Below, in pieces: positions 8,014-16,504 of a stretch of 64,000 nucleotides of DNA; positions within the stretch are counted from its first letter, which is position 1; every line of letters begins with the position of its first letter. Source of the stretch: Moraxellaceae bacterium (lineage in GTDB: Bacteria > Pseudomonadota > Gammaproteobacteria > Pseudomonadales > Moraxellaceae); assembly GCA_024234595.1 (NCBI GenBank), contig JACKNZ010000005.1:186001-250000 (forward strand), written 5' to 3'. Position numbers and translations under genes: made by a program. The notes beneath the pieces are model-generated. The model worked only from the letters and a program-made list of their open reading frames with translations, searched no databases and was not told the origin of the DNA.

Positions 8014-10703
8014 TATAATTGCTCAATTTTTTTAAGAGCATCTTGCAGACGTTCTGCGCCGTCGATTGGGTTATTTTCAAAAATCATTAAATAACGATAT
8101 TGCGAACCAGCTTTATTTGCCCATGCTTTACCTAATTTGAGTTTGTTTGCGGAGTCAGAATTATCGCGGTCATCGCCTTTAGTTTCGATGATTAAAATTC
8201 GCCCCGACTTGGTTTTAACCATAAAATCAGGATAATGATTCACAAATGCGCCATTGATACAAAAACCTTTGCCTTTGCTTAAATTTCTATGCCACCAAAG
8301 CACATTATCTAAACTGGTAATTTCGTTAATAACACGATGCTCAAAGCTGTTTATACTTTCTTCGGTAATATATAAACTTTTGGGAATATCAGGAGCTTTG
8401 CCTTTGGGAGTAATCGTTGGTGGCAGTATGAACAATGGCTCAACGCTGATTTTTTCTATCTCAAGCCATTCATTAAATGTTTTATAGGCATGAGCGTCTT
8501 GTAACTCTATAATTTTTTGTTTTATTTTTTTGACATAAGCCGTATCACGCTCTAAACAATCTTTTATTTGCTCATGGCTCATTTGAGCAATAATACGGCC
8601 AATATAGCTTTTTACATCTTCATCATCTAGGGGATATAAATTGCCAATTAACTTAAATAATCTATCTGTTAAATTTAGAATCTGTCCCTCTTTATTTAAT
8701 GACAAAATATAACTATTAAATTTTTCGCGGACTACATAATCCATTTTAAAAGGCTTAGGCGCGTAATCATGATTACCAATTTGCTCTAAGTCCACTTGAT
8801 ACATTTCGGTATCAATATGCTCAAAGCTAATGGTTGCATCTAAATAAGCCAATTTAAAACCATCTAATAGCCAATCGCGCTCTAATGGCAGTAATACTTC
8901 TGCAAAAAAACCACCATTAGGGCTTTTCATCACAAACTGGGGTAATTTAATGTGTGTTACTTCATCCCAAAACATCTCTTTAATGGCATATTTATTCACT
9001 TTAGCCTCTAATTCCATAGGTAGATGATTGTCTGGTATTTGATTGGCGATAGCTTGATAGTGTTGATTTTGGCTCATTGCTTGCTGCATTAACTGACTGA
9101 CAGAGGACAACGGCGTATTGATAGTATCGGTAACAACCACTTGTGGTGCGCCATGAGCCTGACCAATGGTTGAACTGTTCTCTACCCCTTCGACAAGCTC
9201 AGTGTGAATGGAGAAATTTTGCCAATCGGTTGGTATTTTTTGACAATCAAAATCATCAACCATATCCATCGCTTGCGGTACTACCTCAAAATTAAAGGCT
9301 GGTTGTTGCGGTTTTGTCTCAATCAATGGCGCGGTAACTGGCTCAATGCGACGATAATCTTTATCCGAAAATCCTGCTTTGTTGAGTGCTTTAACAATAC
9401 TTTGCAGCGTGTCTAAAAATCGGGTAGAGGCGGTTAAAACGTAACTCATGTTTAATAAGTCATGGCCGTGTTGTTGCACATGAGGCATACGCAATACGCG
9501 CCCCAAAATTTGCTCAACATCCACAGCTGACGATTTATCGGCTAAGGAAGCCAACACATAAGCAAAGGGACAATCCCAACCCTCTTTAAGCGCGTTGACA
9601 GTAATAATATAGCGCACAGGACATTGAGGACTTAATAAGTCAATATTTTTGAGTTCGTTAATTTGTGCTGTTTTAATTTTTATTTGTTCGGCAGGAACAT
9701 TTACCGAGACTAGAAACTCTTTGATTTTTTCAAAGGTGGTATTATCGTCGGCAGTTTTTGCTTGTGCTTGAAATAAAATAATGGGACGAATATATTTTCC
9801 GCCGTCTTTTTGTTGTTGAATAGCGATATTTTCGAGTTGTTGCCTGAGTATTAATGCTTCTTCTATGACTTTATGTTTATCTTGATGATTACTAACAATC
9901 ACAGGCAATTTCACCATGTGTTGTTTTTTAAGCTGCATTGCGTCAACGTAACTAATAATATTACTGTTGTTTTTGGGTGTGGCGGTTAAATCTAAAATAA
10001 AATTGGGATTAAGATTTTTCAGCATTTCGACTGATAAAATGGTTTCGGCATTATGGCTTTCGTCCACAATAATCACAGGTTTTAAAGAACGCATGACATT
10101 AATTAAGGCTGATGCATCATAATCAGCAAGTAATTCATTTTGATGATTATCGTTATTTAAAAATGAGGCTAAATAACCATTATCTTGATAAATTTTTCGG
10201 TCTTCTTTATTTTTGGCGCGTAAACTGTCAAAACTCATCACCACAATCGACAATTGCTGTTGTACGGTATCTAACGAAAAGTCGGCAGCCATGAGTAAAT
10301 CGTGTTTTTGATACACCGCCACACGATGTCTAAAATCAATATTTAATTGTTTTCGATAGGGATGTTCTGGATTAGCTAAGGCTTTGACGGTTTGTTCTAA
10401 AATGCTTAATGAGGGGACTAACCACACCACAAATTGCGGTAGTTTAGGATTAGTACGCGCAAAACAATCAAAAATAGTTTTAATGGCATTAACAGCAATA
10501 AAGGTTTTGCCGCCTGCGGTGGGGACTTTAATACAAACATGGGGGACATTAGCCACATTATTTTTATAGGGTGTAATATCGGTAACGCTTTTTTCTGCCC
10601 AATACTGTTTAAAGGCAATATCTAATTGTTGAGTGTTTTCTAAGACGGTTAAATACTCGTTTAAATCGGCAATCACGCGTTGCTGATAATCTTTAAGTTC
10701 CAT
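8013..10703 (-). CDS. res: Type III restriction enzyme R subunit (DEAD-like helicase with C-terminal nuclease)
   Basis: An 896-residue protein (from ATG 10703, with AGGAAAAGAG about nine bases upstream; an ATG at 10736 would add eleven residues). Visible are the Q-tip MELKDYQQRVI, Walker A VPTAGGKT, DEAH-type box VDESHN, motif III LTATPK, motif VI QILGRVLRMP, and near the C-terminus HYPDFMV...IIETKGDD, a PD-(D/E)xK nuclease core. R subunits cut DNA only with Mod, and mod here is broken, so this is probably an orphan. A repeat sequence at 9185-9206 is read in frame as HTELVEG, a typical inserted REP peptide. The gene overlaps the small upstream ORF by eleven bases. Confidence 0.88.
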   Translation of the reverse strand: MELKDYQQRVIADLNEYLTVLENTQQLDIAFKQYWAEKSVTDITPYKNNVANVPHVCIKVPTAGGKTFIAVNAIKTIFDCFARTNPKLPQFVVWLVPSLSILEQTVKALANPEHPYRKQLNIDFRHRVAVYQKHDLLMAADFSLDTVQQQLSIVVMSFDSLRAKNKEDRKIYQDNGYLASFLNNDNHQNELLADYDASALINVMRSLKPVIIVDESHNAETILSVEMLKNLNPNFILDLTATPKNNSNIISYVDAMQLKKQHMVKLPVIVSNHQDKHKVIEEALILRQQLENIAIQQQKDGGKYIRPIILFQAQAKTADDNTTFEKIKEFLVSVNVPAEQIKIKTAQINELKNIDLLSPQCPVRYIITVNALKEGWDCPFAYVLASLADKSSAVDVEQILGRVLRMPHVQQHGHDLLNMSYVLTASTRFLDTLQSIVKALNKAGFSDKDYRRIEPVTAPLIETKPQQPAFNFEVVPQAMDMVDDFDCQKIPTDWQNFSIHTELVEGVENSSTIGQAHGAPQVVVTDTINTPLSSVSQLMQQAMSQNQHYQAIANQIPDNHLPMELEAKVNKYAIKEMFWDEVTHIKLPQFVMKSPNGGFFAEVLLPLERDWLLDGFKLAYLDATISFEHIDTEMYQVDLEQIGNHDYAPKPFKMDYVVREKFNSYILSLNKEGQILNLTDRLFKLIGNLYPLDDEDVKSYIGRIIAQMSHEQIKDCLERDTAYVKKIKQKIIELQDAHAYKTFNEWLEIEKISVEPLFILPPTITPKGKAPDIPKSLYITEESINSFEHRVINEITSLDNVLWWHRNLSKGKGFCINGAFVNHYPDFMVKTKSGRILIIETKGDDRDNSDSANKLKLGKAWANKAGSQYRYLMIFENNPIDGAERLQDALKKIEQL
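9185..9206. repeat. GTCGAAG-family repeat inside the restriction gene
   Basis: CCCCTTCGACAAGCTCAGTG lies within the res coding sequence and is translated on the minus strand as HTELVEGVE. The core CTTCGAC...GCTCAG is shared with the intergenic copies at 6408-6432 and 62827-62906. The flanking protein (IPTDWQNFSI before, NSSTIGQAHG after) is low-complexity linker between helicase and C-terminal parts, a position that would tolerate insertion. Confidence 0.6.
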
Positions 10704-10917
10704 TGTTGAGGCTCTTTTCCTGTTGTTTAGTAACATTTAAGGCTTTTCCCGCCATTGCTTTTAAGGCTTCGCCTTCGATAATAACGGGTTGATTATCCAC
10801 AGAGATAACAGCATATTGGCCTAATCGCCATTTTTTATCGAGGGCATTGGCAACGGCTTGTTGAAGAGCTTTTGACACCATTTGCCCTTCCGCAGATAAA
10901 ACAGGTTGATTATTCAT
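10693..10917 (-). CDS. Small partner protein of the zeta-like kinase (possible antitoxin)
   Basis: A 74-residue acidic/helical protein containing ALQQAVANALDKKWRLGQY and a beta-like stretch AVISVDNQPVIIEGEAL. Similar small ORFs sit beside zeta-like ATPases in other genomes from memory, but I know no characterised function. It overlaps the kinase stop by four bases (ATGA) and runs eleven bases into the restriction gene, so all three are translated from one message. Toxin-antitoxin pairing is inference from size and coupling. Confidence 0.65.
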   Translation of the reverse strand: MNNQPVLSAEGQMVSKALQQAVANALDKKWRLGQYAVISVDNQPVIIEGEALKAMAGKALNVTKQQEKSLNNGT

Positions 10918-11486
10918 AATCCAGCCTCTTGTCGTAAATGTTTATAAAGCTCTTCATTGATAATAGTACAGTGGCTATTTCTTTGCTCAAACACCGACTC
11001 CAATGTATCAGAGCGATTCATAAAACAAAGCGTTCTATCAACCACCATTCTAAAATCCGTCAATAAATTACGCAAACTTCGGGCAAATCGCCGTTCTATA
11101 TCTTGTGTAGGAATGTTATGTCCACCATGAGCCACACGTTCGGCAACTCGTATTTTAGACATTTCCATGTTAGGCAACGCCAAATAAATCAATTCAACTT
11201 GCCAACCTTCATTTTTTAGGCGATGAATCAACTTTAGATAACTTCGACCCGCTAACGTGGTTTCAAAAGCAAAGTCTTGTTTTTGTTGAATATGCTGTTC
11301 CATTTCGTATAAAAACAATTTACTGGCGGCTAATAATTGCTTTTCGGGAGCAAGAGGCGATAATCCTGCGGCGATTAAATCGGCATTGATAAAATGGCGA
11401 CAGTTAGCAACTTTTGGTAAATATTCTAAGGCGAAAGTCGTTTTTCCTGCGCCGTTTGGCCCTGCAATAATCCAGCACGTTGGCAT
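10914..11486 (-). CDS. Zeta-toxin-like P-loop kinase / AAA-type ATPase
   Basis: A 190-residue single-domain P-loop protein. Walker A GPNGAGKTT is at residues 9-17; further zeta-like features are FINADLIAAGLSP, FETTLAGRSY near residue 75 and an Arg-rich lid IERRFARSLRNLL. Zeta toxins phosphorylate UDP-N-acetylglucosamine; several such stand-alone zeta-like proteins have unknown substrates, so toxicity is not established. It lies inside a type III restriction locus between mod and res, coupled to a 74-residue partner. A CCCTC-rich repeat fills the gap to mod. Confidence 0.8.
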   Translation of the reverse strand: MPTCWIIAGPNGAGKTTFALEYLPKVANCRHFINADLIAAGLSPLAPEKQLLAASKLFLYEMEQHIQQKQDFAFETTLAGRSYLKLIHRLKNEGWQVELIYLALPNMEMSKIRVAERVAHGGHNIPTQDIERRFARSLRNLLTDFRMVVDRTLCFMNRSDTLESVFEQRNSHCTIINEELYKHLRQEAGL

Positions 11487-11527
11487 TTTTTAGCCTCAAA
11501 ATAATAAAGATCTACACACTTTCAAGT

Positions 11528-11632
11528 TTAAAAGCGTTCCCTCTCCTTTTGCAAGGAGAGGGTTAGGGTGAGGTTTTTCGTTGTTGGCGACTAACCCCCT
11601 CCCTGCCTCCCCCTTATCAGGTGGAGGGGTTT
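11528..11632. repeat. CCCTC-rich palindromic repeats between kinase gene and mod
   Basis: Two imperfect inverted repeats in tandem: one with CCCTCTCC...GGAGAGGG (about 11530-11570), the other CCCCTCC...GGAGGGG (about 11594-11630), the second ending at the mod stop codon. The same family is found at 18718-18773, 23184-23262, 25543-25628 and 41747-41809. Confidence 0.7.
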
Positions 11633-12445
11633 TCAAAACCGTGTTATGTCTCTAGGAATTTTCTTAAAGCGAATATTGTATTTTCGCATAAACTCTTGGT
11701 TTAACAGGCACTTATCGGCATACACAATTAAACTATTTGGCTTTTGTTGGCCAAACTGTAATGTGCCTAAAAAGTCTATATCTAGGGTGGTAGTGCGTTC
11801 TTGCTCATAAAAAAATACCCAAGCCACTTCGCGGTTTAAGCCTAAAACGTAGGGATTATACGGATTATCGGGTGTGGTTTGCTCATGGGTGGGAATGCCT
11901 TCGCTATAGGTGATGTAGTCACGAATGGTATTTATGCCCACGGCTTCGTTGAGGTTGTCGTTGTCTAAAAACAGTGGTTGACCAATGGTGTAATAGTCAA
12001 AGCCGCCACCTAAACCTGCGACTTTTTTATTGTCTTGGCCGTAACCGTTAATGACGCGGCGCACACGTTCGGCAGTAATGTTTTCGGCATAGTCCATCAT
12101 TTCGATTAAGATAAATTGGCGATTGCCACCATCTTGGGCGTTAAGTTTTAACACGGCGTGAGCAGTTGTGCCTGAACCTGCAAAAGAATCGAGGATGATT
12201 GAGTTTTTGTCGGTGGATATTTGTAAGATGCGTTCTATAAGACGTGTGGGTTTTGGTGTATCAAAAGGTGCTTCTGTAAAAATAGCTTTTAATTCTGAAC
12301 TGGCATCTCGTGTTGTACCAACATCTTTACCAAACCAAATAGTCTCAGGTGTTCGACCACTCACAGAATCTAAATATATTTTTCTAATCAATCTACTTTC
12401 ATCTTCTGAAAATACAATTTCACCAACTGCAATTTTTTGCTCCAT
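11633..12445 (-). pseudogene. mod: Type III DNA methyltransferase Mod, C-terminal fragment
   Basis: The 270-codon open frame has the methyltransferase motif I (SAM site) FAGSGTTAHAVLKL, FILIEMMDY and the C-terminal part of a beta-class N6-adenine methyltransferase, in which target-recognition comes before motif I. In-frame sequence before the ATG at 12445 still reads SSKCWRYSKET, a Mod-like segment, so the true gene extended further. It is in the same frame as the N-terminal fragment at 12545-13213 but separated by three in-frame stop codons and an AT-rich stretch. Most of the target-recognition region is missing. Confidence 0.85.
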
Positions 12446-12544
12446 TGTTTCTTTAGAATAACGCCAACATTTGGAGGAGGCTCAATTTAGTATTCTTAAT
12501 AATAGATAAAGCATTGGCGTTTGAATGTTTTGACTAATAAATTA

Positions 12545-13213
12545 TCAGAAGCCATTTCCTCGACATATCATTATCTGATTAGATACCACATTTGTTTGTT
12601 TTTCTGTTTCATGAAAACTTCTAAATTTATGTGTTTTACTCTTCTTTGCATAAACCAACAAATAATCGTGCATAATCGAAAAATAAGTAGCGTCTCCTTG
12701 AGGTGAGTGTTTTTTCTGCCAAACTAAATTTGCTATAAAATTATTAACACCCCAAATCTCATCCATTATTAACTTTAAATTTGCTTGTTCGTTATCATCA
12801 ATACTCACAAAAATCACGCCATCATCTGCCAATAACTTATGCAGCAACTTCAAACGCGGATACATCATACACAACCATTTATCGTGGCGGCTTAAATCTT
12901 CTCCCTCTTTGCCCACCACCTGCCCCAACCACTTTTTAATTTTAGGGTCATTGACATTATCGTTATACACCCAACCTTCATTACCTGTATTGTAAGGCGG
13001 GTCAATATAAATACATTTCACTTTGCCCTCAAACTCAGGCAACAAACTTTTAAGAGCCTCTAAATTATCGCCATGAATAACACGATTTTGAATAGAGTTA
13101 CTAGGCGAATGGTTATCAGCCGTAAAACTGTATTGTTTATTTAATACTCTAAAGGGTACATCGTGATGATGATTCACCACTTTATCTTTTCCGACCCATG
13201 TTAAGGTTGGCAT
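12545..13213 (-). pseudogene. mod: Type III DNA methyltransferase Mod, N-terminal fragment
   Basis: The 222-codon fragment starts at an ATG preceded by AGGACG and contains the catalytic motif IV DPPYNTGNEGW, the segment WLCMMYPRLKLLHKLL and motif VI-like GVIFVSIDDNEQ. It ends in TGA at 12547-12545, immediately followed by TAA. The last residues (after about 205) no longer look like Mod. Whole Mod proteins of this type are around 600 residues; the two fragments total under 500, so a central piece has been lost. Confidence 0.85.
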
Positions 13214-13285
13214 AGTGCGTCCTAAAAATATAACGGTAAAATGGATAGAGGCACAAAAGCCATCACATTGATTTATAACAGAAAT

Positions 13286-13314
13286 GATGGGTTTCCTACG
13301 TCAACCCATCCTAC
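13286..13314 (-). repeat. GTAG-bounded palindromic repeat at the truncated vapC end
   Basis: On the minus strand the sequence runs GTAGGATGGGTTGACG then TAGGAAACCCATC, a 29-base imperfect palindrome with a GTAG foot. It supplies the last codons and TGA of the vapC remnant, so its arrival or an associated deletion probably removed the rest of that gene. Confidence 0.6.
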
Positions 13315-13408
13315 AAATACTGGTTTCAATACATTGCCGCCATTGTTCTTTTAATCGTGTATCACTCATTAACCACCATAGCCAAACATGGGTATCTAAA
13401 ACAATCAT
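13301..13408 (-). pseudogene. Truncated PIN-domain toxin (VapC-like)
   Basis: Directly downstream of the antitoxin, overlapping its TGA by ATGA, is a 35-codon frame starting MIVLDTHVWLWWLMSD, the classic first strand of a PIN ribonuclease with its metal-binding Asp (LDTH). It ends in repeat sequence at 13301. Intact VapC proteins are about 130 residues with three or four acidic residues; here only the first remains, so it should be inactive. Confidence 0.75.
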
Positions 13409-13620
13409 ACTGGCAATTCCCAATCGTCTTCTGGTATTGCATCAAAAATATCACCCATAATTTTGACTTGTGCTGCTATTGGGTGTGGTTTACGCAATAT
13501 TCTATTATTCGGCGCATTATGTTTTTTTTGCTCTAAAAACAATACAAAATCCAATACTTCCGCTTGTTGATATTGTGGTAATAAATCAACATGTTGTTGA
13601 ATAATTTGTGCCAAACTCAT
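13405..13620 (-). CDS. DUF2281/VapB-type antitoxin, now without a working toxin
   Basis: A 71-residue protein starting MSLAQIIQQHVDLLPQYQQAEVLDFVLFLE, the helical N-terminus typical of DUF2281/VapB-like antitoxins, with a disordered, Pro/Asp-rich C-terminal tail (DAIPEDDWELPV) of the sort that wraps a toxin. It is followed with a four-base overlap by a truncated PIN-domain toxin. It may therefore be an orphan antitoxin. It lies between mod and glnS within the decaying defence island. Confidence 0.8.
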   Translation of the reverse strand: MSLAQIIQQHVDLLPQYQQAEVLDFVLFLEQKKHNAPNNRILRKPHPIAAQVKIMGDIFDAIPEDDWELPV

Positions 13621-13663
13621 GTCAAATCTCCTAGTTGACAGCTTATTATTGACATACTAGCTC

Positions 13664-13729
13664 AAAATCGCGTTATATCTCTAGGAATTTTCTTAAAGCG
13701 AATGTTGTATTTTCGCATAAACTCTTGAT
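13664..13729 (-). pseudogene. Duplicate scrap of the mod 3' end
   Basis: About 66 bases here match the last codons of mod at 11634-11700 with only a handful of mismatches; on the minus strand they read QEFMRKYNIRFKKIPRDITRF and stop at the same place. Homology ends abruptly on the other side. It is a remnant of a second mod gene or of a tandem duplication that once spanned the toxin-antitoxin pair. Confidence 0.75.
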
Positions 13730-13789
13730 TAGAAAATACTTATTAGCCTAAAAATGGGAAACTCCCTCTCCCCAACATCACTCTTTTAA

Positions 13790-15442
13790 TTACGCCCCAC
13801 CCCACGAGTCACGCAAACCTACGGTGCGATTAAACACCAACTTACCTGTTTGGCAATCCACTAAATCAGCCACAAAATAGCCTTCACGCTCAAACTGAAA
13901 ACGCTCTTCGGCTTGTGCGGTTGCCAAACTGGGTTCAACAACGGCCTGCACAACGGTTAAAGCATTAGGGTTAATACAATCTAAAAAGCTTTCACCTGCT
14001 TCTGGATCAGGTTGCGTAAATAAACGATCGTACAAACGCACTTCGGCTGGAACGCCTAATGTGGCTGATACCCATTGAATCACGCCTTTAACTTTACGTC
14101 CTTCAGGATTTTTGCCCAACGTATTTAAATCAGCAGAACAACGTAGTTCAACAATCTCACCTGCTTCGTTCTTGACCACTTCATCACACTTAATCACATA
14201 ACAGTGACGCAAACGCACCTCGCCACCGACTACCAAACGTTTATAGCCTTTGGGTGGGTTTTCGCTAAAGTCTGCGGCATCAATAAAAATCTCTTTAGTA
14301 AAGGGAATTTCGCGCTCACCCAATTCGGGTAAGTTTGGATGACGTGCCGAAGACAAGGCTAACGTGACATCTTCAACATTGGTAATCACTACTTTTAACG
14401 GATTTAACACCGCCATAGCACGTGGTGCGGTGTTTTCTAAGTGATTACGAATACAAAACTCTAACAAGCTAAAATCAACCACACCATCACTTTTGCTAAT
14501 GCCAATACGCTCACAAAAATCGCGTAACGATTCGGGCGTATAACCACGACGACGCAAACCTGCAATGGTTGGCATACGTGGGTCGTCCCAACCATTAACA
14601 AATTTTTCATCAACCAGTTTTTTTAGTTTACGTTTACTGGTGACGGTGTAATTGAGATTTAAACGAGAAAACTCAATTTGTTGTGGATGGGCTGGCGTTT
14701 GTAAGGTATCTAACAACCAATCATAAAAGGGTCGATGGTCTTCAAATTCTAGCGTACATAAAGAGTGAGTGATGTTTTCGATGGCATCAGAAATGGGGTG
14801 GGTATAATCATACATGGGATAAATAAGCCATTTATCGCCTGTTTGATGATGTACCACTTTTTTAATACGGTAAATCACAGGGTCGCGCAAGTTAATGTTA
14901 CCCGATGCCATATCAATTTTGGCACGCAACACACACTCGCCTTCGGCAAATTCCCCTAAACGCATTTTTTCAAACAGGGCTAAGTTTTCTGCAACACTGC
15001 GTTCGCGATAGGGTGAATTTTTACCTGCTTCACTAAAGCTGCCGCGTGTTTGTTGAATTTGCTCAGGTGTTTGAGAGTCCACATAGGCTTTGCCCATGTT
15101 AATTAATGCAATGGCATAATTATACAAGGCATCAAAATAATCAGAGGCATAACGCACTTCGCCTGCCCACTTAAAGCCCAACCACTCCACATCACGTTTA
15201 ATGGCATCAATATATTCCTGCGACTCTTTTTCGGGATTCGTGTCATCAAAACGTAAATTGCACTCACCCTGACTTTCGACCGCAATACCAAAATTTAAAC
15301 AAATGGATTTGGCATGGCCAATATGTAAATAACCATTAGGTTCGGGCGGAAAACGGGTAATGGCTTTGGCATGTTTGCCTGCGGCCAAATCTTCAACAAT
15401 TTGTGCACGAATAAAATCTTTGGCTTCCATTAAACAACTCAT
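13790..15442 (-). CDS. glnS: Glutaminyl-tRNA synthetase
   Basis: Charges tRNA-Gln with glutamine. The 550-residue protein has the class I HIGH-type motif PPEPNGYLHIGHAKS (about residues 31-45), the class I second motif in the form VTSKRKLKKLV (near residue 270), and the GlnRS-specific LRFDDTNPEKE. The C-terminal beta-barrel anticodon-binding domain is complete. Two starts are possible: the ATG at 15442 or one four codons later (15430, MEAKDF); neither has a good ribosome binding site. It is divergent from ppiB. Confidence 0.97.
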   Translation of the reverse strand: MSCLMEAKDFIRAQIVEDLAAGKHAKAITRFPPEPNGYLHIGHAKSICLNFGIAVESQGECNLRFDDTNPEKESQEYIDAIKRDVEWLGFKWAGEVRYASDYFDALYNYAIALINMGKAYVDSQTPEQIQQTRGSFSEAGKNSPYRERSVAENLALFEKMRLGEFAEGECVLRAKIDMASGNINLRDPVIYRIKKVVHHQTGDKWLIYPMYDYTHPISDAIENITHSLCTLEFEDHRPFYDWLLDTLQTPAHPQQIEFSRLNLNYTVTSKRKLKKLVDEKFVNGWDDPRMPTIAGLRRRGYTPESLRDFCERIGISKSDGVVDFSLLEFCIRNHLENTAPRAMAVLNPLKVVITNVEDVTLALSSARHPNLPELGEREIPFTKEIFIDAADFSENPPKGYKRLVVGGEVRLRHCYVIKCDEVVKNEAGEIVELRCSADLNTLGKNPEGRKVKGVIQWVSATLGVPAEVRLYDRLFTQPDPEAGESFLDCINPNALTVVQAVVEPSLATAQAEERFQFEREGYFVADLVDCQTGKLVFNRTVGLRDSWGGA

Positions 15443-15477
15443 ATGATTAGCGTAAATTAGCGTCTAGTACACGCACT

Positions 15478-15486
15478 TGCTATAAT
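15478..15486 (+). promoter_or_regulatory. Extended -10 promoter upstream of ppiB
   Basis: TGCTATAAT, a perfect -10 hexamer with the TGn extension, lies about 130 bases before the ppiB start. A recognisable -35 is absent, as is usual for extended -10 promoters. It is placed to drive ppiB rightward. Confidence 0.5.
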
Positions 15487-15618
15487 GCGCTGACTGTGTA
15501 CTTATCACGGGATTGAGGCATTGTGCTGATACAGGGTAATGCCACCCCAAAACAGACAAGTCTAGCGTTTGCTTAACTGAGTCTCAAGTAGTAAACCTCC
15601 AACAAATAGGAAACAACC

Positions 15619-16116
15619 ATGAAAGTTGCATTAAATACTAATTTCGGTCGTATTGTTTTAGAATTAGACGAAGTTAAGGCTCCGAAAACGTCTGCTAACT
15701 TTGTAGAGTATGTTAAAAGCGGTCACTACAACGGCACTATTTTTCACCGTGTTATTCCCAATTTTATGATTCAAGGTGGTGGTTTTGAAGCCAACATGAA
15801 TCAAAAATCTACTAAAGCCTCTATCGAAAACGAAGCTAACAACGGTTTAAAAAATGATGTTGGCACGATTGCGATGGCTCGTACTCAAGATCCACACTCT
15901 GCCTCTGCTCAATTCTTTATTAACACTAAAAAGAATGACTTTTTAAACCATTCCAGCAAAACCGTTCAAGGTTGGGGTTATGCGGTATTTGGTAAAGTGG
16001 TTGAAGGCATGGACGTTGTCACGGCTATTGAAAAAGTACGCACTGGCAACAAAGGTTATCATGGTGATGTGCCTGTTGAGCCAGTTGTGATTGAAAGTGC
16101 GGAAGTTGTTGAGTAA
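15619..16116 (+). CDS. ppiB: Cyclophilin-type peptidyl-prolyl cis-trans isomerase (cytoplasmic)
   Basis: A 165-residue cyclophilin without signal peptide, so the cytoplasmic PpiB form. Active-site features are FHRVIPNFMIQGGGF with the catalytic Arg, MARTQDPHSASAQFFIN and WGYAVFGKVVEGMDVV. It speeds proline isomerisation in protein folding. The start is well supported by AGGAAACAACC just upstream. Transcribed alone, divergent from glnS. Confidence 0.96.
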   Translation: MKVALNTNFGRIVLELDEVKAPKTSANFVEYVKSGHYNGTIFHRVIPNFMIQGGGFEANMNQKSTKASIENEANNGLKNDVGTIAMARTQDPHSASAQFFINTKKNDFLNHSSKTVQGWGYAVFGKVVEGMDVVTAIEKVRTGNKGYHGDVPVEPVVIESAEVVE

Positions 16117-16277
16117 TTTATAAATAATGAGCTGGGCAAAATGCCCAGCCTACCCTGCTTAAACGACTTAGCAATTATTGAGTGTTGCCACGCTTCTATT
16201 GTCTCTTTTATGGGGAATGCAATTTTAATAATACTATCCGTTTTATTTGCATTAGCTTGCGGTTGTGCTATTTTCGT

Positions 16278-16468
16278 CTAATTTGATGCGTCCGTAGCCT
16301 TATCCTGCACAGAAGACGCACCACCTAGCGTAAAAGCTGATAAGGGGCTTTCACGCAACTGTTTTGCCTCTCTAGCAAGGTCAAATACTACTGCACTTGT
16401 TCTCCTAATTCCTCAACATCGTTGCAATTCGTATTTGAATTCTGCGATAAGCATTTTTTGGTGAGCAT
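16278..16468 (-). pseudogene. Possible frameshifted small gene
   Basis: The first frame from ATG 16468 reads MLTKKCLSQNSNTNCNDVEE and ends at TAG after EQVQ; a second frame picks up at once as VVFDLAREAKQLRESPLSAF and ends DKATDASN. Both halves look like protein and join across a shift near 16390. No family recognised. The evidence is only amino-acid character. Confidence 0.3.
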
Positions 16469-16473
16469 TTAAT

Positions 16474-16504
16474 CCCGTATTCCGCTACGCTGCATGCGGG
16501 CTAC
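16474..16504 (-). repeat. REP unit, alpha type (single)
   Basis: CCCGTATTCCGCTACGCTGC then ATGCGGGCTAC; same family and orientation as the unit at 2510-2540, with compensating C/G changes in both arms (CCCG/CGGG) that preserve the stem. It lies upstream of lpxH. Confidence 0.8.

Noticed and set aside
11528..11632. tRNA or structured RNA in the repeat between kinase and mod
   Set aside because: Hairpins are explained by the CCCTC family seen elsewhere; no cloverleaf or conserved loop.
16131..16149. Hairpin after ppiB as a terminator
   Set aside because: GCTGGGC/GCCCAGC is a good stem but has no T-run, so it was described in the spacer entry and not listed as a terminator.
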